A stretch of DNA of 9,465 bases, from contig CAMZDU010000024.1 in NCBI GenBank assembly GCA_947305445.1, positions 1 through 9,465 of the forward strand, given 5' to 3'. Source of the DNA: an uncultured Selenomonadales bacterium (lineage in GTDB: Bacteria > Bacillota > Negativicutes > Selenomonadales > Selenomonadaceae). Made by a program: the position numbers and the translations under genes. Positions 1 to 6,079 of this stretch are shown here, in pieces. The notes below the pieces were generated by a model, which was given only the letters and a program-made list of their open reading frames with translations, was not told where the DNA came from and searched no databases. Numbering within the stretch: position 1 is the first letter of the stretch; the number at the start of each line of letters is the position of its first letter.

Positions 1-74
1 CCTGTATGAGAGGAAATAAGACGCAACCTCGTTGATTCAGGAAGCTCCCGCCTCTACAGGCGGGAGTAGTTCAC
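1..74 (+). mobile_element. 3' end of an IS200/IS605-family element (tnpB tail plus right-end hairpin), body outside the window
   Basis: Bases 45-53 and 58-66 form a perfect 9-bp inverted repeat (CTCCCGCCT / AGGCGGGAG) with a 4-base loop, set in the context GAAGC-hairpin-TAGTTCAC. That arrangement is typical of the right end of IS200/IS605 (tnpB) elements, where the hairpin is read by the transposase and lies in the 3' part of the omega RNA. Frame 1 is open from base 10 to a TAG at 67-69 and ends ...NLVDSGSSRLYRRE, resembling the loosely conserved tail of TnpB proteins. The element would lie to the left on the plus strand, convergent with mutS. The exact outer boundary cannot be fixed from one copy. 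On the minus strand the hairpin sits just past the mutS stop but lacks a following T-run, so it is not a standard terminator. Confidence 0.62.
45..66. repeat. Perfect 9-bp inverted repeat, IS605-type end hairpin
   Basis: The arms at 45-53 and 58-66 are exact reverse complements around the loop CTAC. The stem begins right after GAAG and is followed by TAGTTCAC, as in many tnpB-element right ends. It ends five bases before the mutS stop triplet. Confidence 0.85.
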
Positions 75-2632
75 AATCCGAGTTCCTTTCGCGTCTGCTG
101 TTGCAGTTCGTAAAGTTTGGTCATAGCCTCAATCGGCGTCAAGCTCGGCACGTCCAGCGCGAGCAAATCTTTCAAACCCTGCGCCATGAATAAACTTGGA
201 GACGCGCAAGATTTTTTGTCGGCTATGGGACGCACGGGCTTATCGGTCTCCATTGAGCGCAAAATTTCTTCGGAACGTTTCATCACCGATTTTGGCAAGC
301 CCGCGAGTTTGGCGACTTGTATGCCGTAAGATTTATCCGCGCCGCCGATTTTGATTCGCCGCAAGAAAATTACTTCGTTGCCGCGTTCCTTGACGGCCAC
401 GGAAAAATTTTCTATCCGCGCCGAAGTCTCCGCCAAATCTGTCAGCTCGTGATAGTGTGTGGCGAAGAGAGTTTTGGCGCGAATTTTTTTATCAATGTAT
501 TCGATAACGGCGCGGGCAATGCTCATGCCGTCGAAAGTCGAAGTTCCGCGCCCGACCTCGTCGAGGACAATCAAACTGCGGTTTGTGGCGTACTTCAAAA
601 TTTGCGCAACTTCGTTCATCTCAACCATGAACGTCGATTGCCCGCCGGAAATGTCGTCGCCGGCTCCGATGCGCGTAAAAATTCTGTCGACGGGGCAAAT
701 GTTCGCGCTTGTCGCCGGAATGAAACTGCCAGCCTGCGTCATCAACGTGAGCAGTGCAACTTGCCGCATGTACGTCGACTTGCCGGCCATGTTCGGGCCG
801 GTGATAATCATCAGTGAACAGCGATTGGGCGCAAGGCTCGTGTCGTTGGGCACGAAGAGACTGCCCGACAAAATTTTTTCGACGAGCGGGTGACGGCCGT
901 CACGAATCTCAATCGCGCCGTTTATGTTCAAATCGGGACGCGTGTAGTTGTTGACGTGCGCGGCCTCCGCCATTGAAGCGACAACATCAATCAGCGCGAC
1001 GCGTTTGGCCGTGTCCTGAATCTGCGGCAGACGATTTTTTATTCGGTCGCGCACGTCGCAGAAAAGATTGTATTCTAGATTGACGATGCGTTCTTGTGCG
1101 CCGAGGATTTTTGTCTCGAAGTCTTTCAGCTCCGGAGTGATGTAGCGTTCGGCGTTGACGAGTGTCTGCTTGCGCGTATAGTTTGCAGGAATTTTACTCG
1201 CGCCGCTGTGACGAACTTCAATGTAGTAGCCGAAGACGCGATTGTAGCCGACCTTAAGTGCACGAATTCCCGTCCGAGTTTTTTCGCGCTCCTCGAACTC
1301 CTGCAGAAAAGCGCGGCTGTCGAGCGAAATGCGGCGCAATTCGTCAAGCTCCTCGCTGTAGCCGCCGTTAATAATTCCGCCGTCGCGCACGGAGGGCGGC
1401 GCGTTCTCGCTTATTGCGGCGTCGATGAGGTCGGCTTCGTCGCTGAAGTCGCCAAGCCCGTCGCGGCAGGCGGATAAAATATCGCCGGTCACGTCGCACA
1501 AAATTTCCGCAATCTTCGGCAAAGCACGCATGGAAATTTTCAGCGCGGTCAAGTCGCGGGCATTCGCCGAGCCGACTTCGATTTTTGTCATCAGCCGCTC
1601 GAAGTCGTGAATGTCGCGCAAAGTCTCGCGTAAATTTCTGCGCGTCGTGAAATTTTTAAACAGCTCTTCCACGGCGTCGAGCCGACGATTAATCGCGGTG
1701 ACGTCGACGAGCGGACTTTCCAGCCAGCGGCGGAGCAAGCGATTGCCGAGCGCAGTCTTCGTGCAGTCGAGCACGGCAAAGAGCGTATCTTTTTTCGAGC
1801 CGTCGCGCAAATTTTTGACGACTTCCAAATTTCGGAGTGCGGTCGCGTCTAAAATCAAATGACTGCCCGAATCCAGGCGCGTGAGTTTCGACAGGTGCTT
1901 CAAGTCCGTGCGAACGGTCGCGTGAATGTATCGCAGGAGATTTTCTACAGCCGTAGCCGCCAGCTCCGAAACGGGCAAATCCTCTTCGGCGAAGTGTTGC
2001 GCCAAAAAATTTTCATCGGAATTTTGTGCGGTGTTTGTCGTCGTAAAAGTGCAACCGTCTAATTTTGCGTCGACGAAATTTTTCAGCCGCTTAAAAAAAG
2101 TCGGCTCGTCCACAATCAAAATTTCGTGCGGGTTCAAACGATACAGCTCGTCGAAAAGATTTTGCTCGCGGTCGCCGCCGTCATAGAGCGCGTAAAAAAT
2201 TTCGCCCGTGGAAATGTCCGCGCCCGCCATAGAAATTTCTGCGTCGCCTTCCAAAATCAACAGCAGATAATTGTTGCCGACATTCGTGAGCGCGTCTTCA
2301 GTCAGAATCGTGCCGGGCGTAACAATTTTTGTCAGCGCACGTTCGGTCAAGCCCTTCGCCTTCGGGTCGCCGATTTGGTCGACGACAGCCACGCGATATC
2401 CCTTGGCGACGAGTTTTTGCAGATAACCTTCGACGGCATGGGCGGGGACACCGCACATGGGCACTTGTTGACGATGAGTCAGCGTCAAGCCGAGTTCACG
2501 CGAAGCGGTCTGCGCGTCGTCGTTAAACATCTCAAAAAAATCACCGAGCCGAAAGAAGAGCAACTCGTTCGGATGCTGAGCTTTCTGCGCGTGATACTGT
2601 TCCATCATCGGTGTCAATGTTTTGTCGCTCAA
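71..2632 (-). CDS. mutS: DNA mismatch repair protein MutS
   Basis: MutS is the mismatch-recognising ATPase of postreplicative repair; it clamps on DNA at mispairs and recruits MutL. The 853-residue protein has the normal family length (E. coli 853). The mismatch-wedging Phe-x-Glu motif is present as F32-x-E34 in GDFFEMF. The C-terminal ATPase has Walker A GPNMAGKS at 612-619, the signature SGGQSTFM at 662-669 and Walker B with DE at 691-692, followed by GRGTST. A short SPSLF stretch near the C-terminus could be a sliding-clamp contact. The start is TTG at 2632, chosen because a strong GGAGGTG (2638-2644) lies five bases upstream; the later ATG pair at residues 9-10 has no such site. The start overlaps the stop of a short upstream reading frame. 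mutL, the usual next gene, is not visible in the 70 bases remaining; an IS605 end is there instead. Confidence 0.97.
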   Translation of the reverse strand: MSDKTLTPMMEQYHAQKAQHPNELLFFRLGDFFEMFNDDAQTASRELGLTLTHRQQVPMCGVPAHAVEGYLQKLVAKGYRVAVVDQIGDPKAKGLTERALTKIVTPGTILTEDALTNVGNNYLLLILEGDAEISMAGADISTGEIFYALYDGGDREQNLFDELYRLNPHEILIVDEPTFFKRLKNFVDAKLDGCTFTTTNTAQNSDENFLAQHFAEEDLPVSELAATAVENLLRYIHATVRTDLKHLSKLTRLDSGSHLILDATALRNLEVVKNLRDGSKKDTLFAVLDCTKTALGNRLLRRWLESPLVDVTAINRRLDAVEELFKNFTTRRNLRETLRDIHDFERLMTKIEVGSANARDLTALKISMRALPKIAEILCDVTGDILSACRDGLGDFSDEADLIDAAISENAPPSVRDGGIINGGYSEELDELRRISLDSRAFLQEFEEREKTRTGIRALKVGYNRVFGYYIEVRHSGASKIPANYTRKQTLVNAERYITPELKDFETKILGAQERIVNLEYNLFCDVRDRIKNRLPQIQDTAKRVALIDVVASMAEAAHVNNYTRPDLNINGAIEIRDGRHPLVEKILSGSLFVPNDTSLAPNRCSLMIITGPNMAGKSTYMRQVALLTLMTQAGSFIPATSANICPVDRIFTRIGAGDDISGGQSTFMVEMNEVAQILKYATNRSLIVLDEVGRGTSTFDGMSIARAVIEYIDKKIRAKTLFATHYHELTDLAETSARIENFSVAVKERGNEVIFLRRIKIGGADKSYGIQVAKLAGLPKSVMKRSEEILRSMETDKPVRPIADKKSCASPSLFMAQGLKDLLALDVPSLTPIEAMTKLYELQQQTRKELGL

Positions 2633-2724
2633 GTTTTCACCTCCGAAAAAATTTTCACGGCCAGTTTAACAACTTGCTCCGGCGTTGTCCAATAAAAAAA
2701 TCCGTCGCGGCATTCACTCGACAA
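2629..2724 (-). pseudogene. C-terminal coding remnant overlapping the mutS start
   Basis: Reading the minus strand, a frame from about 2739 (just after an in-frame TAA) runs to a TGA at 2631-2629. From a possible TTG at 2724 it encodes MSSECRDGFFYW followed by TTPEQVVKLAVKIFSEVKT. The TGA overlaps the mutS TTG by two bases (TTGA), the classic arrangement of coupled genes, and the mutS ribosome site lies within the frame. The last 20 residues look like an amphipathic helix at the end of a real protein. No ribosome site precedes the TTG, and the frame is cut at an AT-rich stretch next to the putative mobile-element remnant. I infer the 3' stump of a lost gene that preceded mutS; I do not recognise the family. 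A tiny intact gene or a chance frame remain possible. Confidence 0.4.
2638..2644 (-). promoter_or_regulatory. Ribosome binding site deciding the TTG start of mutS
   Basis: GGAGGTG on the minus strand, five bases before TTG (2632-2630). It lies inside the last codons of the upstream coding remnant, so translation of mutS may once have been coupled to that frame. Confidence 0.75.
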
Positions 2725-2746
2725 AAAGCTACGGCGGTTTTATAAT
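2718..2746 (+). promoter_or_regulatory. Near-consensus sigma-70-type promoter reading right
   Basis: TCGACA at 2718-2723 (five of six matches to TTGACA), a 17-base spacer, then a perfect TATAAT at 2741-2746. Transcription would start near 2753 and run through the structured region towards the VWA gene, giving it an untranslated leader of about 395 bases. It overlaps the coding remnant upstream of mutS, so chance resemblance cannot be excluded. Confidence 0.55.
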
Positions 2747-2754
2747 AAAAAAAA

Positions 2755-3069
2755 TTTCTGACAGCTACAGAAAAGTTATACGGTTGAAAGCGAGTGATAG
2801 CGTTTAACGCCTTATCCGGTGATGAGGTCGGTGCTTCAATGGTAGTTCGTAAGTCGTCGTTGCAGTCGTTAAATCGACGATGGAGTTACCACCATTGCCC
2901 GCACAAACCTGGCGATGACAGAATTTGAATTGAACAGTTAAACTTTTGCTAAATATTACGAAAGGACATAATGTTGCTGGTATTGCAAGTCAGTCACCAC
3001 TGTGACGCTTGCAATATGTACCCGTTCGTTAGCGGGGAATTTACGCCTGTGGAGAGTTAAGGCAAACGC
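2755..3069 (+). ncRNA. Candidate structured RNA: omega-RNA-like remnant or leader of the VWA gene
   Basis: No intact gene is seen here, but inverted repeats nest in an ordered way. TTTCTG 2755-2760 pairs with CAGAAA 2768-2773 right at the predicted transcript start. A long-range helix joins GCGTTT 2800-2805 plus GCCTTA 2809-2814 to TAAGGC 3058-3063 plus AAACGC 3064-3069 (12 pairs, one 3-base bulge). Inside it, a compound hairpin pairs GTGC 2831-2834 with GCAC 2901-2904, CAATGG 2837-2842 with CCATTG 2892-2897, and TCGTCG 2854-2859 with CGACGA 2875-2880. A second hairpin pairs TATTGCAAG 2981-2989 with CTTGCAATA 3008-3016, enclosing GTCAC 2993-2997 / GTGAC 3002-3006. Position just before a tnpB-like tail suggests an IS605 guide-RNA scaffold; a cis-regulatory leader is the alternative. 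The pairing is read by eye, without energy calculation. Confidence 0.42.
2981..3016 (+). repeat. Strong two-part hairpin (9 bp plus 5 bp)
   Basis: TATTGCAAG at 2981-2989 is the exact reverse complement of CTTGCAATA at 3008-3016. Inside, GTCAC 2993-2997 pairs with GTGAC 3002-3006 around the loop CACT. It is the most stable local stem of the gene-free stretch and is not followed by a T-run, so it is not a terminator. Confidence 0.8.
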
Positions 3070-3136
3070 GAGTAGTTTTTTTAGCGAAAGCGAACTCGAC
3101 GAAGCAGGAATAAAACTTTTTATAAGTTTTCAGTAA
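3005..3136 (+). pseudogene. Decayed tnpB C-terminal tail of an IS200/IS605-family element
   Basis: One frame is open from 3005 to a TAA at 3134-3136 without a start codon and ends ...SSFFSESELDEAGIKLFISFQ. Its LDEAGIK lines up with LVDSGSS at the left edge of the window; at base level both read CTCG-nn-GA-nn-CAGGAA. A second frame up to 3057 reads ...YPFVSGEFTPVES, also TnpB-tail-like, so a single-base frameshift may divide the original tail. It is followed by an end hairpin (3112-3130), as at the left edge. TnpB is the RNA-guided nuclease of these elements; its catalytic RuvC core is wholly absent here. The assignment rests on a short, weakly conserved tail. Confidence 0.45.
3112..3130. repeat. 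7-bp inverted repeat, putative right-end hairpin of the IS605 remnant
   Basis: AAAACTT 3112-3118 and AAGTTTT 3124-3130 pair around TTTAT. It follows GAAGCAGGAAT, matching the placement of the GC-rich hairpin after GAAGC at bases 41-66. The element end would fall between 3131 and about 3148, next to the VWA start codon. Confidence 0.55.
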
Positions 3137-3148
3137 CGGTTTAGCACC

Positions 3149-3844
3149 ATGAGTAACCTTACCGAGATTGTTTTTATACTCGATCGCTCCGGCTCAATGG
3201 GCGGCTTGGAGAGCGACACTATCGGCGGCTTTAACGCCATGTTAAAAAAGCAACAGGCCGAAACCGAAGGCAACGCGGTTGTCTCGACGATTTTGTTTGA
3301 CCACGAGTCGAAAGTTTTGCACGACCGCGTGCCGCTCGAAGAAGTCAAACCGCTCACCGCAGACGATTATCAGGTTCGCGGAACGACTGCTCTGCTCGAC
3401 GCAGTCGGCGACGCCGTCAAGCACATCAAAAATATTCACAAGTACGCCCGCGAGGAGGATCGTCCGCAAAAAACTCTGTTCGTCATAACAACCGACGGGC
3501 TAGAAAACGCCAGTCAAAAATTCAGTTACGCCGACATCAAACGGCTCGTCGAACAGCAAAAGGAACTCGGCTGGGAATTCATCTTCCTTGGCGCGAACAT
3601 TGACGCCGTGGAGGTTGCCGGCAACATCGGCATTGACGCCCGCCGCGCCGTCAACTATCACGCTGACAGCACGGGCACCGCTCACGTCTTCGGAGCCATT
3701 GCTAATTTCGCCATGAAAATGCGGCGAGCACCCGCCAGAACTTCTTCTGCCCTCGATTCCGAAGGTGCTGTTGCCGAAGGTGCTGTTGCCGACGACGATT
3801 CTTGGCGCGAAGACCTCGACGAGGATTTCAAAAGCCGCAAATAA
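3149..3844 (+). CDS. von Willebrand factor A (VWA) domain protein
   Basis: A 231-residue single-domain cytoplasmic protein; no signal peptide or membrane segment is visible. The metal-ion-dependent adhesion site is complete: D12-x-S14-x-S16 in LDRSGSMG, T79/T80 in RGTTALLDAVG and D116 in ITTDGLEN. Such proteins bind partner proteins through a Mg2+ site, often with an AAA+ ATPase, but no partner gene is present and the cellular role is unknown. The C-terminal 30 residues are acidic and low in complexity, including an exact repeat of EGAVA from a 15-base tandem duplication. ATG 3149 is the only possible start after the in-frame TAA at 3134-3136, yet no Shine-Dalgarno sequence precedes it. It is the only plus-strand gene of the window and, unlike most neighbours, contains no AAATTTTT-type motif. 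The gene may be recently acquired or cut off from its native 5' region. Confidence 0.88.
   Translation: MSNLTEIVFILDRSGSMGGLESDTIGGFNAMLKKQQAETEGNAVVSTILFDHESKVLHDRVPLEEVKPLTADDYQVRGTTALLDAVGDAVKHIKNIHKYAREEDRPQKTLFVITTDGLENASQKFSYADIKRLVEQQKELGWEFIFLGANIDAVEVAGNIGIDARRAVNYHADSTGTAHVFGAIANFAMKMRRAPARTSSALDSEGAVAEGAVADDDSWREDLDEDFKSRK
3761..3790 (+). repeat. Exact 15-base tandem duplication in the VWA gene
   Basis: GAAGGTGCTGTTGCC occurs twice back to back (3761-3775 and 3776-3790), adding one EGAVA unit to the acidic C-terminal tail. The frame is kept. Identical copies point to a recent slip or an unstable repeat number. Confidence 0.9.
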
Positions 3845-3860
3845 TTTCTAACCGACACAA

Positions 3861-3894
3861 AAAATCGGCTTCGTCACATGGCGGAGCCGATTTT
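3861..3894. terminator. Bidirectional rho-independent terminator between convergent genes
   Basis: Arms 3861-3873 and 3882-3894 pair over 13 bases with one G-T wobble and an 8-base loop. The outer arms are AAAATCGGCT / AGCCGATTTT, so each strand ends in a run of T (four on plus, about six on minus). It ends both the VWA gene (stop at 3842-3844) and the minus-strand cluster. The right arm is coding: it lies in the last codons (KIGSAM) and stop of the glycosyltransferase. Confidence 0.85.
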
Positions 3895-4953
3895 CAATTT
3901 GCGGACAATTTCGGTTGCGGCAAGCGGGCGCGAAATTTTCTTTGTACAACGTCGCATTTCGTCGAGGAGTGTCGGATTGTTTAACAGCTTCGCGACGACC
4001 GCCGAAATTTTTTTTTCGCCGACTTCAATGGCCGCGCCGTGGCTGACTGCATAAGCCGCGTTTAGTGCTTCGGGGCCGGGTATGGGCGCATGCAAGACAA
4101 GTGGTAGACCCGCCGCAAACGCTTCAGTCATCGTCAGTGCGCCCGGCTTGGTAATCAGCAAATCGGCCGCCGCCATGAGCCTGTGCACGTCCGCGACATA
4201 GCCGAGCACTTCGACGGGATGAGAAATTTTTTCGCGAAGTCTCTTCAATCGCGTCAAAAGTTTTTCGTTCTGACCGGCGACGACCACAATTTTCAGCGGC
4301 ATGGAAATTTTGTCAAGCTCCGATAAAGTTTCTTCGATTGAGCCGAGACCGAGTCCGCCGCCCATAATTAAAATCGTCGTGCAAGTCGCGTCGTGAAGTC
4401 GTTCGAGCGATTGAAACTGTGCGCCGATTGGTATGCCCGTTGCGAAAATTTTTTGTCCCGTTCGACAGTGCGCCACCAGTTCGCCGGCCATCTCCTCTGT
4501 CGCCACGAAATACGCGTCAACTTCGCCGTAGATCCAAATTTCGTGCAACGAGTAATCCGTAAGCACCGCCGCCAACAAAAATTTTTTCGCGCTCTTGGCG
4601 TGCAGGAACTTCCACAACGATGCGGCAGCTTCGGGAAACGGGTGCGTGCAAACCACGACGTCCGGACGAAATTTTTTCAGCAAACGGGTGAACGGCAAAT
4701 ACATCAGCGCGGAACTCAAGAACCTGGCCGACACGCCCACGCGTCGTCCGTCCGCGAATTTGTAAATTCTGTCGTACAGGTCGGGAATAAATCTCAGCGC
4801 GGCCAGATAAATTTTTTTCGTCAGCCAATTCAGCAGTGACACGTCCCGCGCCATGAAGTCGACAACTTGCGCGTCGCCGAAAATTTTTTGCAGAGCTTCG
4901 GCGGCTTTCGTGTGGCCGGAACCGATTGACGCCGACAGGATTAAAACTTTCAC
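3874..4953 (-). CDS. GT28-family glycosyltransferase, MGDG-synthase / processive diacylglycerol glucosyltransferase-like
   Basis: A 359-residue GT-B fold enzyme expected to pass a sugar from a UDP-sugar to a membrane lipid acceptor at the inner face of the membrane. The N-terminal MGDG-synthase domain begins ILSASIGSGHTKAAEAL, with the GSGH acceptor-side loop at 11-14. A TDYSLHEIW segment at 132-140 matches the conserved TDY..H..W region. The donor domain shows GGGLGLG at 198-204 and KPGALTMTEA at 269-278, the family nucleotide-sugar motif, then PGPEALNA. Relatives include YpfP/UgtP and plant MGD; the actual sugar and acceptor cannot be told from sequence. The start is GTG 4953, with GGAGGT (4962-4967) eight bases upstream. 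It is last in the minus-strand series, 100 bases after the binding-protein gene, and its final codons form part of the terminator. Confidence 0.9.
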   Translation of the reverse strand: MKVLILSASIGSGHTKAAEALQKIFGDAQVVDFMARDVSLLNWLTKKIYLAALRFIPDLYDRIYKFADGRRVGVSARFLSSALMYLPFTRLLKKFRPDVVVCTHPFPEAAASLWKFLHAKSAKKFLLAAVLTDYSLHEIWIYGEVDAYFVATEEMAGELVAHCRTGQKIFATGIPIGAQFQSLERLHDATCTTILIMGGGLGLGSIEETLSELDKISMPLKIVVVAGQNEKLLTRLKRLREKISHPVEVLGYVADVHRLMAAADLLITKPGALTMTEAFAAGLPLVLHAPIPGPEALNAAYAVSHGAAIEVGEKKISAVVAKLLNNPTLLDEMRRCTKKISRPLAATEIVRKLKIGSAM

Positions 4954-5024
4954 GCCGTCATACCTCCGCAGACAAATTTTTTAAGCTCGTCGTTTTAAGG
5001 CTCATGCAGTCGGAGGTAGGGCGG

Positions 5025-5050
5025 AAAAATTTTTTGAGCGCGGGTCGCGC
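5025..5050 (-). terminator. Weak terminator-like hairpin after the binding-protein gene
   Basis: On the minus strand GCGCG-ACC-CGCGC (5050-5038) follows the stop at 5056-5054 and is followed by TC, six A and five or more T. The stem is short and the T-run comes late, so it may only reduce readthrough into the glycosyltransferase gene. Confidence 0.3.
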
Positions 5051-5053
5051 AAC

Positions 5054-6064
5054 TCACTTGAACAGATTGGAAAATTTTTTGATAAGTTCATCTTTGTTGG
5101 CAAGCACGTCGGAGTAATTGACTTTGATGCCGTTGGCCAGGGCGTCTTCAGGTTCGGGCAAGTTGTAGTGTTCGGGCATGGTCACATCGCGGCGGACGGG
5201 CACTGTGCCGGCGTCGGCGACTTTCTGTTGCGCTTCTTGCGTCATAAGATAGTCGACGAATTTTTTTGCGTTGTCCTTATGGTCGGCGTCCTTGAAGATG
5301 GCCACGGGGCTTGGAACCATAAGCAATTCGTGAGGATAAATCATGCGGAGCGGTGCGCCCTTGTCGATTTTGCCGGCGGTAATGTAGTCGACGCCTAGGC
5401 AAGCGTTGAGCACGCCGTCGGCAGTGTCGTCCACCACGCGACCGGAGCCTTTGCTTTTAATCGCGCCGTTGTCGTGCAGACGAATGATATAATCCCAACC
5501 GAATTGCTTGTCTAGGAGCGCGATACTCATAAACGCCGTGCCGGAGAGCGCGGGGTCAGCTATGCCGAACGAATCTTTGTACAGCGGATCAGTGGCAATC
5601 GTCTCCCAACCGGCCGGATCGGTCGTGACTTTGTTGATGTTGACGACGATACCGAGCGTGCCGAGTCTGGCGGCGGTGAAGGAGCCGTCGTAATCGTCGA
5701 AAGGATTCAGCAACTCGTCAAAGCCTGCGGGTTGATACTGTTCAAGCAAGCCGTCGCTCTTCATCTGGTAGAAGTCGGGCACTTCGCTCGTCCAGATAAT
5801 GTCGGCCATCAAGTGACCGCTCTGGCGTTCGGCTTCTAGTTTGGCCATAATCTTGCCCGCGCCGGCTGATTGCCAATCGACTTCAATTTCGGGGTACTTC
5901 GCCTTGAATCCCTCGACAATACCGCCGATAAGTGATTCTTTCATGGACGTGTAGATTACAAGCTTGTTGGTCGAGTTTTTGGCCGGGTCGGCAGTATTAT
6001 CGTTGCCGCAACCCGTCACCAAGATGAGCGCACAAATCATCAGCAACGCAAAAATTTTTTTCAT
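5054..6064 (-). CDS. ABC transporter substrate-binding lipoprotein, Fe(III)/SBP_bac_6-like
   Basis: A 336-residue extracytoplasmic binding protein. Residues 1-18 form a lipoprotein signal peptide (MKKIFALLMICALILVTG) with lipobox V-T-G-C, making C19 the lipidated residue. The mature protein opens with KLVIYTSMKESLIGGIVEGF and continues with a periplasmic-binding-protein type II fold (FKAKYPEIEVDW, LEAERQSGHLMADIIWTSE), the pattern of the iron(III)/FutA-FbpA and related aminoethylphosphonate binders. The ligand cannot be assigned; the usual tyrosine pair of iron binders is not evident to me. ATG 6064 has GGAGGT six bases upstream. The gene starts 15 bases after the trpA stop, so they are probably cotranscribed. 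No permease or ATPase gene is in the window, which is unusual for this class. Apart from its two ends it lacks the AAATTTTT motif common in its neighbours. Confidence 0.88.
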   Translation of the reverse strand: MKKIFALLMICALILVTGCGNDNTADPAKNSTNKLVIYTSMKESLIGGIVEGFKAKYPEIEVDWQSAGAGKIMAKLEAERQSGHLMADIIWTSEVPDFYQMKSDGLLEQYQPAGFDELLNPFDDYDGSFTAARLGTLGIVVNINKVTTDPAGWETIATDPLYKDSFGIADPALSGTAFMSIALLDKQFGWDYIIRLHDNGAIKSKGSGRVVDDTADGVLNACLGVDYITAGKIDKGAPLRMIYPHELLMVPSPVAIFKDADHKDNAKKFVDYLMTQEAQQKVADAGTVPVRRDVTMPEHYNLPEPEDALANGIKVNYSDVLANKDELIKKFSNLFK

Positions 6065-6079
6065 GACGACACCTCCGTT

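Noticed and set aside
45..66. Intrinsic terminator for mutS
   Set aside because: The hairpin is strong, but on the minus strand it is followed by CTTCCTGAAT, not a T-run; the surrounding bases match an IS605 end.
2126..2695. Long plus-strand open frame of 189 residues across the mutS start
   Set aside because: It is antisense to mutS, mirrors its codon bias and resembles no protein; the same holds for the other long antisense frames in mutS, the glycosyltransferase, murI and DUF445.
2800..3069. CRISPR array, tRNA or group II intron in the gene-free region
   Set aside because: There are no regularly spaced direct repeats, no cloverleaf with a T-arm, and no domain V-like hairpin or intron-encoded protein.
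3149..3844. Defence or tellurite-type multi-gene VWA system
   Set aside because: The VWA gene stands alone, with no AAA+ ATPase, phosphatase, kinase or Ter-like partner on either side, so a system cannot be claimed.
4951..4962. Three-codon frame ATG-ACG-GCG-TGA before the glycosyltransferase
   Set aside because: GGAGGT directly abuts this ATG, too close for initiation; the same site is ideally placed for GTG 4953.
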